DNA of 13,412 nucleotides from DASYML01 sp036399835 (GCA_036399835.1 DASWMI010000012.1:1-13412); one strand, 5' to 3'; positions 1 through 6,449 are shown, counted from the first letter of the stretch. Numbers and translations: made by a program. Notes: generated by a model not told the origin, from the sequence alone.

Positions 1-24
1 CGCCCCCTGCGAAGTGCACCGTCT

Positions 25-189
25 TCAAGGAGTAGCGACGACCTTGTTCGCCAGTTCCTGAATCTTGGTGCCGATGTTCGTGCCAAGCGCGGTGAATGCT
101 CCGATAACGGCCAGTGCCACCAGCGCCGCAGCCACAGCGTATTCGGAAAGCTCTAGGCCCGTCTCGTCACGAAGGAATTGCTTAATCAT
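25..189 (-). CDS. flp: Flp-family type IVb pilin (copy 1)
   Basis: The product is a 54-residue prepilin, the structural subunit of a Flp/Tad pilus used in adhesion or surface colonisation. It has a short basic leader (MIKQFLRDETG), then the type IVb processing motif: Gly11 followed by Glu16-Tyr17 (the GLELSEY stretch). A prepilin peptidase should cut after Gly11, leaving Glu at +5 and Tyr at +6. A hydrophobic helix of about 20 residues (AVAAALVALAVIG) and a short polar tail (TKIQELANKVVATP) follow. The ATG at 189 is preceded by AAGGAG at normal spacing. It lies 114 bases downstream of a second, almost identical pilin on the same strand, so the pair arose by tandem duplication. The copies differ mainly at residue 4 and in the last ten residues. 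No assembly genes (tadA, rcpA, tadV) lie inside the window; they may be beyond the left edge. Confidence 0.92.
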   Translation of the reverse strand: MIKQFLRDETGLELSEYAVAAALVALAVIGAFTALGTNIGTKIQELANKVVATP

Positions 190-303
190 GCTGTGTGCTC
201 CTTAGTATCGGAAGGATTGAGGCCTGTCGCAGTTTCTCTTTCAACGCGCTTTTCCGGTCGGGCGCGATCTATTCCACTGCCAACCTCTCGCCTCAAGCGG
301 GCC

Positions 304-459
304 TTACTTGATCTTGTCGGCGAGACCTTGAATCTTGGTGCCGATGTTCGTGCCGAGGGCTGTGAAAGCGCCGATCACGGCCAGGGCCACGAGGGCTGCG
401 GCCACTGCATACTCTGACAACTCAAGACCGGTCTCATCGCGAAGGAAATTCTTAATCAT
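304..459 (-). CDS. flp: Flp-family type IVb pilin (copy 2)
   Basis: The product is a 51-residue prepilin, the tandem paralogue of the pilin at 25-189. Residues 5-44 are the same in both: leader ending in Gly11, Glu16-Tyr17 processing signature, hydrophobic helix, then the GTNIGTKIQ segment. The tail is shorter (GLADKIK). The ATG at 459 has AAGGAG just upstream (sense AAAGGAGCAAAGAACC). It is short even for Flp pilins, which are commonly about 50-70 residues. It is upstream of copy 1 in the transcript and about 100 bases downstream of a small membrane protein gene on the same strand. A -24/-12 promoter lies ahead of that gene, so both pilins may be under sigma-54 control. An operon is inferred from strand and spacing only. 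Confidence 0.92.
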   Translation of the reverse strand: MIKNFLRDETGLELSEYAVAAALVALAVIGAFTALGTNIGTKIQGLADKIK

Positions 460-563
460 GGTTCTTTGCTCCTTTGAAGTTAGAAGTTGAAGGGTTAAGG
501 GTCAGGCCCTGCCGAGAGTTCGCGCGCTTGCCTCGCGCTCGCCTCGCGGAGGGCAAAAAAAAC

Positions 564-845
564 TTAACAGTTGACGTTGACGACCGAAGAATGTGGACCA
601 GCGTGTTCGTGCATCTTATCGCCGCGTGGCGCGACTCGAAGAGTTCTGCCCGTGCGACGCCCGAAGCCATTGAGGATGCTTGCCGCCGCGCCGCCCAAAG
701 CGAGCGCCAACAACAACAGCTCGTCCTGCGCTCCATGCGTGAGCGCGGCGGCCCTTGCGCCGACAATCAACGTCACAGATAAAAAGGGCGCAGCAAACGC
801 AATCACCGCGAGCATTAAAAATTTTCTGTTGTTGATTGCTGTCAT
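564..845 (-). CDS. small two-helix membrane protein, unknown function
   Basis: A 93-residue hypothetical protein that I do not recognise. After a short polar start (MTAINNRKF) it has a hydrophobic helix at about residues 9-30 (LMLAVIAFAAPFLSVTLIVG) and a second at about 42-60 (ELLLLALALGGAAASIL). A basic, polar tail with several His residues follows (FGRRTGRTLRVAPRGDKMHEHAG) and the protein ends in Cys. I chose the ATG at 845 over an upstream in-frame TTG at 884 because a purine-rich stretch (GAGGAAGAG) precedes it and because a -24/-12 promoter match ends 75 bases upstream. It comes before the two pilins on the same strand, so it may be an accessory inner-membrane component of the pilus. Overlapping open frames on the other strand look like shadows. 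That it is a gene at all rests on the helices and context. Confidence 0.5.
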   Translation of the reverse strand: MTAINNRKFLMLAVIAFAAPFLSVTLIVGARAAALTHGAQDELLLLALALGGAAASILNGFGRRTGRTLRVAPRGDKMHEHAGPHSSVVNVNC

Positions 846-919
846 AAGCTTTCTCTTCCTCTTGGGCTGGAACTTCTCTGGCAATGCATCTCATTGCTTC
901 ACTGACGCGAGATGTTCAT

Positions 920-935
920 AACAAGGCGTGTGCCA
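920..935 (-). promoter_or_regulatory. sigma-54 (-24/-12) promoter upstream of the pilin module
   Basis: On the minus strand the sequence reads TGGCAC-ACGCC-TTGTT. The -24 hexamer matches the sigma-54 consensus exactly, the 5-base spacing is exact, and the -12 box is TTGT rather than TTGC. Transcription would start near 908, about 60 bases before the ATG at 845, and run toward the two pilins. The next gene upstream is a sigma-54 activator with an intact GAFTGA loop, which supports the call. The imperfect -12 box is the main reason for caution. Confidence 0.62.
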
Positions 936-1085
936 CATGGCCTCGATAGGAGAAACGCTCAGCAAATTCGTCAGAAGTGAGGAACGAGCATCTTTGACTT
1001 GTCGCTTCGAGTTAACAAAACGGCATGGGCCAACAAGGAAGAAAGTGATCTTGAAGAGGCGTGAAACGTTCTCACGACAGAGAGT

Positions 1086-1118
1086 TAGAGGCTTGTCGCC
1101 GCAGGTTGTCAGCCTCTA
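1086..1118. promoter_or_regulatory. dyad, candidate activator (UAS) site
   Basis: A perfect 8-base inverted repeat, TAGAGGCT (1086-1093) and AGCCTCTA (1111-1118), flanks a 17-base centre. TTGTC occurs twice in direct orientation inside the dyad. It lies about 180-210 bases upstream of the inferred sigma-54 start point near 908, the usual range for a bacterial enhancer-binding protein site. It could instead be a weak stem-loop. The rest of the 846-1267 gap shows no convincing gene. Confidence 0.35.
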
Positions 1119-1174
1119 GCACGGAAGTTCAACCAGTGGCGACGCGTGGGACCGAAGAGTTTCCCAAAAGCAAG

Positions 1175-1230
1175 AGCAGCCGGTTTCATGCATCATCGAG
1201 ACTTCGATGTGCTGCGCGAAACCGGCTGCT
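1175..1230. terminator. nested long hairpin, probable bidirectional terminator
   Basis: A 13-base perfect outer stem (1175-1187, starting AGCAGCC, with 1218-1230) encloses a second stem CATCGA/TCGATG. On the plus strand it is followed by TTTTCTTCT. On the minus strand, where it lies 38 bases past the stop of the sigma-54 activator (1268), the following sequence is CTTGCTTTTGGG. The likely job is to end the activator transcript and insulate the pilin promoter. The nested inner stem is unusual for a simple terminator. Confidence 0.6.
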
Positions 1231-1267
1231 TTTCTTCTGGATGATTCTTTTCCGCGGGCGCTTGGTG

Positions 1268-2824
1268 CTATTGTCTTTCGGCCCGCAGTTGTAAACCAGG
1301 CTCTGTGTCCTCCTGTAGGAAATCGCCGACATCAATCGCCAGCCGCTTGAGCTTTTTGTAAAGCGTCTGCCGCGAGCCAAGACCGAGTGCGGCGCTCGCC
1401 TTAGCCACGTTACAATCATGACGCTTGAGCGTCTCAGTGATAATACGCCGCTCGAAATCTTCCATCATGTGGTCCAGATCGGCTGCGGGTGATTGGTCCA
1501 TTTTCAGGGACTCGCGCAGATGCTGCGGCAAGATGCGCGGGCTAAGCTGTTCGAGCGTGATGTAACCGCCTTCGTCAGCGTAAAGCACCAGGCGCTCAAT
1601 CTCTGCCCCCAGCTCGCGCACATTGCCCGGCCACGAATAGTCTTGCAACGCCAGGATAGCATCGCTTGTAATACCTGCAATCGCACGGTCGTTGCGACGC
1701 GCATAGTGCGTCAGGAAATGAGAGATCAGCGCGGCTGTATCTTCCGGTCGTTCCCTGAGAGGCGGCACGTGAAGCGCCAGACCCGCCACGCGATAATAAA
1801 GGTCTTCACGAAAACGTCCCTGCCTGACTTCGTTTTCCAAATCCTTATGTGTGGCGGCGAGCACGCGCACGTTAACCTTTCTAGGTGTGCGCTCGCCCAG
1901 CGGATGAACCTCCCCTTCCTGCAAAAAGCGCAGGAGCTTTGGTTGCAGCGCGAGTGGCAGGTCCCCTATCTCGTCCAGAAACAGTGTGCCGCCTTCGGCA
2001 GCGCGAATCAATCCTTCATTATCCGCATGCGCACCTGTGAAAGCGCCTTTGCGATGGCCGAAGAGCATGCTTTCAATCAAATCCGCGGGTGCGGCTGTGC
2101 AATTAAAAGGAACAAACTCGCCCAGGCAACGGCGGCTCAAACGATGTATGGCGCGAGCCACCAGCTCTTTGCCCGTCCCCGATTCGCCCGTGATGAGGAC
2201 GGTCGAATCAGAATCCTTGATGCGTTCGACTGCACGCGCAAGGTTAGCCATCGCGCGACTATTAAAGACCATTCCCGGCAGAGTCGAAGCAGCCACGGCA
2301 CTCAGAGGCTGCGGCTTTTGCAACTGCTCATGAACGCGAAGCGCAACGTGCGCATGAGCAAGCTGCGCTACATCGGATAAGATTCTCAGCTCCCTCGCCT
2401 GCCATTCGCTGAGCGGGCGAACGCAGCGTCCATAAATCGCCGCGCCTTCTCTATGCTTTGACGCTGTAGTCAGGACCAGGCAGATAGCCTGGTCTCCGAC
2501 TTTAATCTCCGTCGCCACATGCGTCCTTGAAAAAGCTGCCGCAACCGATGCTTCAGCTTCGACAATCTCGTCCTCATTCAGCCCTTCCACCCATTTGAGG
2601 CGAGGGCGCTCGTTCAACTGTTGCGTCCATGTTGCCAGGCCGTAAGTGCGCGCCGTCGCATCCACCATCAAAGTCAGCTTGAGCATTACTTCGTGAAGCA
2701 GGTCCGGCCCGACCGTGGCTGCTCTACAGAGTGCGCGCACCATAGAGGCGAGGGGTAATTGAAACTGGACCAACGGCTGATCTCCTGAAAACTCCGGGCT
2801 TGATGAATGCGGCGAACCGGGCAT
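1268..2824 (-). CDS. sigma-54-dependent transcriptional activator, GAF-like/AAA+/Fis
   Basis: A 518-residue bacterial enhancer-binding protein, which uses ATP to remodel the sigma-54 RNA polymerase closed complex. Residues about 30-165 look like a GAF-type sensor rather than a response-regulator receiver domain. The AAA+ core carries Walker A GESGTGKE (213-220), the sigma-54 contact loop GAFTGA (260-265), Walker B GGTLFLDEIG (278-287), REDLYYRV with arginine-finger residues (339-346) and WPGNVREL (398-405). The C-terminus has a Fis-type helix-turn-helix (about 462-496, CNVAKASAALGLGSRQTLYKKLKRL). All motifs are intact, so it should be active. The ATG at 2824 has AAGGGG about 10 bases upstream. 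It is encoded next to a -24/-12 promoter that leads to Flp pilins, so it is probably their activator. The input signal cannot be told from sequence. Its own promoter is probably at 2993-3021. Confidence 0.93.
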   Translation of the reverse strand: MPGSPHSSSPEFSGDQPLVQFQLPLASMVRALCRAATVGPDLLHEVMLKLTLMVDATARTYGLATWTQQLNERPRLKWVEGLNEDEIVEAEASVAAAFSRTHVATEIKVGDQAICLVLTTASKHREGAAIYGRCVRPLSEWQARELRILSDVAQLAHAHVALRVHEQLQKPQPLSAVAASTLPGMVFNSRAMANLARAVERIKDSDSTVLITGESGTGKELVARAIHRLSRRCLGEFVPFNCTAAPADLIESMLFGHRKGAFTGAHADNEGLIRAAEGGTLFLDEIGDLPLALQPKLLRFLQEGEVHPLGERTPRKVNVRVLAATHKDLENEVRQGRFREDLYYRVAGLALHVPPLRERPEDTAALISHFLTHYARRNDRAIAGITSDAILALQDYSWPGNVRELGAEIERLVLYADEGGYITLEQLSPRILPQHLRESLKMDQSPAADLDHMMEDFERRIITETLKRHDCNVAKASAALGLGSRQTLYKKLKRLAIDVGDFLQEDTEPGLQLRAERQ

Positions 2825-2874
2825 AAAGATTCGACCCCTTGAAGGCGTTTGTAAAAGAGAACGGCATCCGCCGT

Positions 2875-2884
2875 CTGACGTCAG
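2875..2884. promoter_or_regulatory. short perfect palindrome in the activator leader
   Basis: CTGACGTCAG is a perfect 10-base palindrome lying 51-60 bases upstream of the activator start codon, within the inferred 5' leader. It could be a small operator, for example for autoregulation. At this length chance is not excluded. Confidence 0.25.
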
Positions 2885-2992
2885 CAGTAATCAAAACTAC
2901 CCGTCGAAACAGTTGGGGCAAGGCTTCGCGGGACGGATATTCTTTGGGAGTAGATTAAGGGTCGAATCAGATGGGGATTCAACCGATACTTC

Positions 2993-3021
2993 AGTCTATG
3001 CGCACACAGCCTGTGTGTCAA
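2993..3021 (-). promoter_or_regulatory. sigma-70-type promoter with palindromic operator in the spacer
   Basis: Read on the minus strand: TTGACA (3021-3016), 17-base spacer, TAGACT (2998-2993). The -35 box is perfect and the -10 box matches 4 of 6. A perfect 7+1+7 inverted repeat, CACACAG-C-CTGTGTG (3003-3017), fills most of the spacer and overlaps the -35 box, the position of a repressor operator. Transcription would start near 2986 and give the sigma-54 activator gene a leader of about 160 bases. Confidence 0.5.
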
Positions 3022-3272
3022 CATCTTTTAACAATACGGCTCTGACTGCGCGGCTCCCGTTTGTGAGACCAATCCATATTTTTGTTTGACCCTCTTTTCC
3101 ACACCTGTGACTCTCTTGTTAACTCCCTATCTCTTCTATTCTCAGAACGTTTTAATCGAATGCCCTCGCCGCGGATTTCCGTTCGCCCACTGTTCGCCGC
3201 AAGAAGAGGTTACTGGCGCTTAGTTCAAGTAAATATTGAACTTAACTCCACAAACCATTGTAAAGAAAAGTC

Positions 3273-3301
3273 TTTACAGTATGTTTGGCACATGCTACAT
3301 T
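3273..3301 (+). promoter_or_regulatory. sigma-70-type promoter
   Basis: TTTACA (3273-3278), a 17-base spacer and TACATT (3296-3301) match the -35/-10 consensus at 5/6 and 4/6 with ideal spacing, in an AT-rich stretch. It points toward a terminator-like hairpin at 3404-3443 and then the division-protein gene at 3575. The upstream remainder of the gap (about 3022-3270) shows no convincing gene. Confidence 0.45.
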
Positions 3302-3307
3302 CCCGCC

Positions 3308-3443
3308 ACTTTGCCGCTAAGCTCCTGATAGGCAAAGGCTTGTGAGAATTGAAAAGTACACTCCCTTGTAGTGCAGGCGTTCGCAGGTTCAATATCTTGT
3401 GGACGAGCCAAAAAACCTGAGATTTTGGACTCGGCTTTTCTTT
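3308..3443 (+). ncRNA. candidate small RNA or attenuated leader with tRNA-like 3' portion
   Basis: The stretch from the inferred start point of the 3273-3301 promoter to the hairpin and T-tract at 3404-3443 would be an RNA of about 135 nt. It has no good open frame. Bases about 3358-3410 resemble the 3' half of a tRNA: CCCTTGTAG recalls an anticodon loop, CGCAGGTTC recalls a T-arm, and a GAGCCA end follows. The T-stem pairs only with wobbles and no acceptor 5' strand is present, so it is not an intact tRNA. It may be a tRNA relic, an unrecognised small RNA, or simply the leader of the next gene. Confidence 0.25.
3404..3443 (+). terminator. hairpin plus T-tract before the division gene
   Basis: The stem CGAG-CCAAAA (3404-3413) pairs with TTTTGG-A-CTCG (3423-3433), ten pairs with one bulged A and a 9-base loop. 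It is followed by GC and TTTTCTTT (3436-3443). This is a good intrinsic terminator pattern. It sits 130 bases upstream of the start at 3575, so it could end a small RNA or attenuate that gene. Confidence 0.55.
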
Positions 3444-3574
3444 AATATTGATGGCGACTCGGTTTGATACATCAGGCGGGCAGAGATTGGCGGTCGCCGC
3501 ATCGGGCGGACGAATCGCACGGATGGCTTGAAGTTTATTTCTGGGAATCAGACAAAAGACTTGGAGGTGTTTCC

Positions 3575-3991
3575 TTGAACAGGGCCGCAAATACTTATTG
3601 GACTGACGAACGCCTTCGCGCCCAGCGCGTTGCTTCACGCGAGTTGACGGGTTTTGCCCCCGTGCGCGATCTATCTCAGGAGATTATCGGTTCGCGTACC
3701 GACATACGTCGTCGCGGCGGTATTATTCCCTCCTGGGTTATCTTCGGCATGATTATACTGGCGACTTTTGCTTTGTGCGCGACCGTCACGATGCGCACGC
3801 ACGCAGAGATGCGCACGGCTTCGACGCAGTATGAAGAGATGAGCAAGGATGTTGAGAGCCTGCGCAACAACAATGCTGCGCTTGAAACAGAAGTGCGAAA
3901 GCTGCGCACAGACCCGCGCACTATTGAGAAGGCTGCGCGGACGCGGCTCAACATGGTGCGCGCCAACGAGATTGTCGTGCCTGCCGAATGA
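3575..3991 (+). CDS. FtsB/DivIC-like septum formation initiator protein
   Basis: A 138-residue bitopic membrane protein of the FtsB/DivIC (septum formation initiator) type, expected to join the FtsL/FtsQ divisome scaffold. The cytoplasmic N-terminus is about 48 residues and basic near its end (RTDIRRRGG). One transmembrane helix follows (about 50-72, IIPSWVIFGMIILATFALCATV), then a periplasmic coiled coil (about 76-112) and the short C-terminal segment typical of the family (DPRTIEKAARTRLNMVRANEIVVP). I chose the TTG at 3575 because GGAGG (3563-3567) stands seven bases before it. The longer frame from a TTG at 3464 has no such site and an implausible N-terminus. It is longer than E. coli FtsB (about 100 residues) because of its N-terminal extension. 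FtsL is an alternative, but the post-helix sequence fits FtsB/DivIC better. Confidence 0.85.
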   Translation: MNRAANTYWTDERLRAQRVASRELTGFAPVRDLSQEIIGSRTDIRRRGGIIPSWVIFGMIILATFALCATVTMRTHAEMRTASTQYEEMSKDVESLRNNNAALETEVRKLRTDPRTIEKAARTRLNMVRANEIVVPAE

Positions 3992-4109
3992 GCTACTAGC
4001 GGAAGCTCTTTCGCCGGTCAGGGCTGCAAGGTTTGTAATTCCGCCTGTCGCCTGCCAGATGTGCTATCCCGCTTGGTTTCCAACCCGGTCCCTGATCCCC
4101 TCCAACTGT

Positions 4110-4139
4110 GCGCGGCTGTGATTGATTTCGCAGCCGCGC
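4110..4139 (+). terminator. GC-rich hairpin after the division gene
   Basis: GCGCGGCTG (4110-4118) and CAGCCGCGC (4131-4139) form a perfect 9-bp stem with a 12-base loop, about 120 bases past the stop at 3991. The following sequence (CTGCCCTTT) has only a weak T-run, so termination may be inefficient or Rho-assisted. It separates the division gene from the acyl-CoA operon. The rest of 3992-4180 shows nothing I can name. Confidence 0.5.
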
Positions 4140-4180
4140 CTGCCCTTTCAAATTTCCGAAACGCCGCAATTTGCACGCGG

Positions 4181-4209
4181 TTGACACCCTCCTATTCGTC
4201 AACTAATAT
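4181..4209 (+). promoter_or_regulatory. sigma-70-type promoter of the acyl-CoA mutase operon
   Basis: TTGACA (4181-4186), a 17-base spacer and TAATAT (4204-4209) give a perfect -35 box, ideal spacing and a 4/6 -10 box. Transcription would begin near 4216, leaving a leader of about 75 bases before the ATG at 4290. Confidence 0.65.
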
Positions 4210-4289
4210 CGAATTCTGCTTAACTCCTGAGTAAATTAAAGAAGAGCGCTGCCTTCAGTAGATGAACGCGGCGCAAGTGAAAGAGGGTT

Positions 4290-5972
4290 ATGCCTGATAC
4301 GAAAGAGATGACAACGCATGCGGAAGCCGCCGTCGAAAGATGGGAACAGGAGACGCTTGAGCCGGTCCTGCGCCAGCGTCCTGAAAGAAAGAGACGCTTC
4401 GAGAGCGTTTCGCTCGAAGAGGTCAAGCGTCTCTACACGCCCGCCGACACAGAAGAGATTGATGTCGAGCGCGACATCTCTTTTCCGGGCGAATTTCCCT
4501 ACACGCGTGGAATACACCCGACCGGGTACCGGGGCAAGCTCTGGACCATGCGGCAGTTTGCGGGCTTCGGCACGCCCGAAGAGACCAACGCGCGTTTCAA
4601 GTATCTGACGGCTCAGGGACAGACCGGACTCTCCGTCGCCTATGATCTGCCGACGCTGATGGGCTACGATTCCGATTCGCTTCTCTCCGAAGGTGAAGTC
4701 GGCAAATGCGGCGTGGCTGTCTCCAGCCTGGCCGACATGGAAGTTCTCTTTGACGGCATCCCGCTCGAAGAGGTCACGGTCTCGCAGACGATCAATGCAC
4801 CGGCTTCGGTCCTGCTTGCGATGTATCTGGTCGTCGCAGAAAAACAGGGCGCTGACTGGAAGAAGATTTCCGGCACGCTCCAGAACGATATTCTGAAGGA
4901 GTACATCGCGCAGAAAGAGTGGATTTATCCGATTCGCCCGGCGATGAAGCTCGTCATTGATACTTTCGAGTTCTGCACGGAGCATGTGCCTCGCTACAAC
5001 CCGATTTCCGTCAGCGGCTATCACATACGCGAAGCCGGGGCGACGGCCTTGCAGGAACTCGCCTTCACCTTGCGCGACGGCATAGAGTATGTCGAGTGGG
5101 GAGTTCGCGCGGGTCTTGACGTTGACAGGTTCGTGCCGCGCATCTCCTTCTTCTTTAATGCGCATAACGATTTCTTCGAGGAGATTGCCAAGTATCGCGC
5201 GGCGCGGCGCATCTGGTCGCGCGTCATGCGCGAGCGATTCAATGCCAAGCTGGAGCGCACGCTTCAACTGCGTTTCCACACACAGACGGCTGGCGTCTCG
5301 CTCACCGTGCAGCAACCCTTGAACAACATCGTGCGCGTTGCGATACAGGCTCTCGCGGGCGTGCTCGGCGGCACGAACAGTCTGCACACGGATGCTTACG
5401 ATGAGGCTCTGGCTCTGCCGACGGACCAGGCCGCGCTGATAGCCCTTCGCACGCAACAGATTATCGCCGAAGAGACCGGCGTGGCGAACACAGTAGACCC
5501 CCTCGGCGGCTCTTACTTTCTGGAAGCGCTGACAAAGCAGATGGAGGATGGCGCGCTCGATTATTTCAACAAGATAGATGCTCTGGGCGGGATGGTCGAA
5601 GCCATCGAGAAGGGCTTCCCGCAGCGCGAGATTCAGGAGTCTGCTTATCAATATCAGAAAGCGGTCGAGCGCAAAGACCAGGTCATCGTCGGCGTCAACA
5701 AGTATCAGATGGAAGAAGGGGCATCTGGAATTCAGCTTCTGGTTATTGATGAGGGAGTGCGTGCCCGTCAGGTTGAGCGTCTGCAAATGACGCGCGACCG
5801 GCGCGACAATGGCGCTGTCGCCAACGCGCTCGAAAAACTTAAAAGAGCCGCGCACGCGGGTGAGAATACGATGCCCGCCACGATTGAAGCCGTCCGCCTC
5901 TATGCCACGCTCGGCGAAATCTGCGATGCCCTGCGCGACGTTTACGGACTCTACGAAGAACCGGCATTTTAA
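4290..5972 (+). CDS. B12-dependent acyl-CoA mutase large subunit, isobutyryl-CoA mutase-like pocket
   Basis: A 560-residue catalytic subunit of the methylmalonyl-CoA mutase family (1,2-rearrangement of acyl-CoA carbon skeletons by an adenosyl radical). It has the TIM-barrel substrate domain only; the cobalamin domain is encoded next at 6045. Family landmarks include TRGIHPTGY (72-80), WTMRQFAGFGTPEETN (85-100), YDLPTLMGYDSD (118-129), QNDILKEYIAQ (198-208), SGYHIREAG with catalytic His245 (242-250) and HTQTAGVSLT. Residues that set substrate choice differ from true methylmalonyl-CoA mutase: Phe90 replaces the Tyr and Gln208 replaces the Arg that bind the carboxylate. Phe/Gln is the isobutyryl-CoA mutase pair. 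Ala117 and Phe90 argue against 2-hydroxyisobutyryl-CoA mutase, which has Asp and Ile there. Automated annotation will probably call it methylmalonyl-CoA mutase. A weak GAGGG ribosome site lies close to the ATG. Confidence 0.9.
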   Translation: MPDTKEMTTHAEAAVERWEQETLEPVLRQRPERKRRFESVSLEEVKRLYTPADTEEIDVERDISFPGEFPYTRGIHPTGYRGKLWTMRQFAGFGTPEETNARFKYLTAQGQTGLSVAYDLPTLMGYDSDSLLSEGEVGKCGVAVSSLADMEVLFDGIPLEEVTVSQTINAPASVLLAMYLVVAEKQGADWKKISGTLQNDILKEYIAQKEWIYPIRPAMKLVIDTFEFCTEHVPRYNPISVSGYHIREAGATALQELAFTLRDGIEYVEWGVRAGLDVDRFVPRISFFFNAHNDFFEEIAKYRAARRIWSRVMRERFNAKLERTLQLRFHTQTAGVSLTVQQPLNNIVRVAIQALAGVLGGTNSLHTDAYDEALALPTDQAALIALRTQQIIAEETGVANTVDPLGGSYFLEALTKQMEDGALDYFNKIDALGGMVEAIEKGFPQREIQESAYQYQKAVERKDQVIVGVNKYQMEEGASGIQLLVIDEGVRARQVERLQMTRDRRDNGAVANALEKLKRAAHAGENTMPATIEAVRLYATLGEICDALRDVYGLYEEPAF

Positions 5973-6028
5973 AGTCAGCAGCGAGCACCAAGAAGTTCAT
6001 CCCGCTTCTTACTGCTCGCTGCCGACTT
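5972..6028. repeat. 57-bp intergenic palindrome between the mutase subunit genes
   Basis: Outer arms AAGTCAGCAGCGAGCA (5972-5987) and 6013-6028 pair over 16 positions with one mismatch. Inner arms AAGAAG (5990-5995) and CTTCTT (6005-6010) pair perfectly, leaving a 9-base loop. It begins on the last base of the large-subunit stop codon and ends 16 bases before the small-subunit ATG. It has no T-tract suited to termination, and the genes on either side must be co-expressed, so it is more likely a processing, stability or translation element. Compare the palindromes at 8879 and 12868. Confidence 0.85.
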
Positions 6029-6044
6029 CTTACCGTCTACTTTT

Positions 6045-6449
6045 ATGTCAGAAAGAAAGATTCGCGTCCTCGTTGCCAAGCCTGGTCTGGATGGACACGA
6101 CCGTGGGGCCAAAGTGATTGCGCGTGCGCTGCGCGATGCGGGCATGGAGGTTATTTACACGGGGCTGAGGCAGACGCCTGAGATGATCGCGGCGGCAGCT
6201 TTGCAGGAAGATGTGGACGCCGTCGGCGTCTCGATCTTGAGCGGCGCGCATAATACGCTCTGCCCGCGTATCGTCTCGCTGCTGCGCGAGCAGGGGATGG
6301 ATGATTGTATGGTCGTCGTCGGCGGCATCATTCCGCAGGAAGACATCTCGCGCCTCAAGGAACAGGGCGTCTCGGCGATTTTCCTGCCAGGCACTTCGAC
6401 CGAAGATATTGTCAGATTCCTGCGCGAGAATGTTCGACCGAGAGAATGA
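6045..6449 (+). CDS. cobalamin-binding small subunit of acyl-CoA mutase
   Basis: A 134-residue stand-alone B12-binding domain that should pair with the product of 4290-5972 to form the active mutase. It has the base-off/His-on motif D16-x-H18-x-x-G21 (GLDGHDRGAK), where His18 would ligate cobalt. S63-x-L65 (VGVSILSGAH) and the GG loop (VVVGGIIP, about 91-97) cradle the nucleotide tail. The length is normal for the detached subunit of split isobutyryl-CoA and archaeal-type methylmalonyl-CoA mutases. There is no Shine-Dalgarno sequence before the ATG; the leader CTTACCGTCTACTTTT is pyrimidine-rich and directly follows the palindrome at 5972-6028. Its stop overlaps the start of the next gene (ATGA), implying translational coupling. 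Confidence 0.93.
   Translation: MSERKIRVLVAKPGLDGHDRGAKVIARALRDAGMEVIYTGLRQTPEMIAAAALQEDVDAVGVSILSGAHNTLCPRIVSLLREQGMDDCMVVVGGIIPQEDISRLKEQGVSAIFLPGTSTEDIVRFLRENVRPRE

Noticed and set aside
1493..2380. 295-codon plus-strand open frame
   Set aside because: Antisense shadow of the sigma-54 activator, whose motifs are all intact on the other strand.
3283..3301. Second sigma-54 promoter (TGGCAC at 3286)
   Set aside because: No TTGC-like box at the required spacing; the region fits a sigma-70-type promoter better.
3082..3345. 87-codon plus-strand open frame in the long intergenic gap
   Set aside because: No ribosome site, no domain or membrane pattern, and it covers an apparent promoter.
3332..3410. 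Intact tRNA ending in GAGCCA
   Set aside because: No 5' acceptor strand or D-arm can be paired and the T-stem needs wobbles; reported only as a tRNA-like remnant.
3464..3574. Longer N-terminus for the FtsB-like protein from a TTG at 3464
   Set aside because: No Shine-Dalgarno there, while the TTG at 3575 has GGAGG at ideal spacing and gives a normal family N-terminus.
3225..3638. 137-codon minus-strand open frame
   Set aside because: Crosses the FtsB-like start and the terminator hairpin; composition does not look like protein.
4236..5855. 539-codon open frame on the minus strand
   Set aside because: It lies antisense to the certain mutase large subunit, which explains its length through GC-rich codon structure; its translation has no recognisable motif.
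4290..5972. 2-hydroxyisobutyryl-CoA mutase
   Set aside because: That enzyme has Ile90 and Asp117; here these are Phe and Ala.
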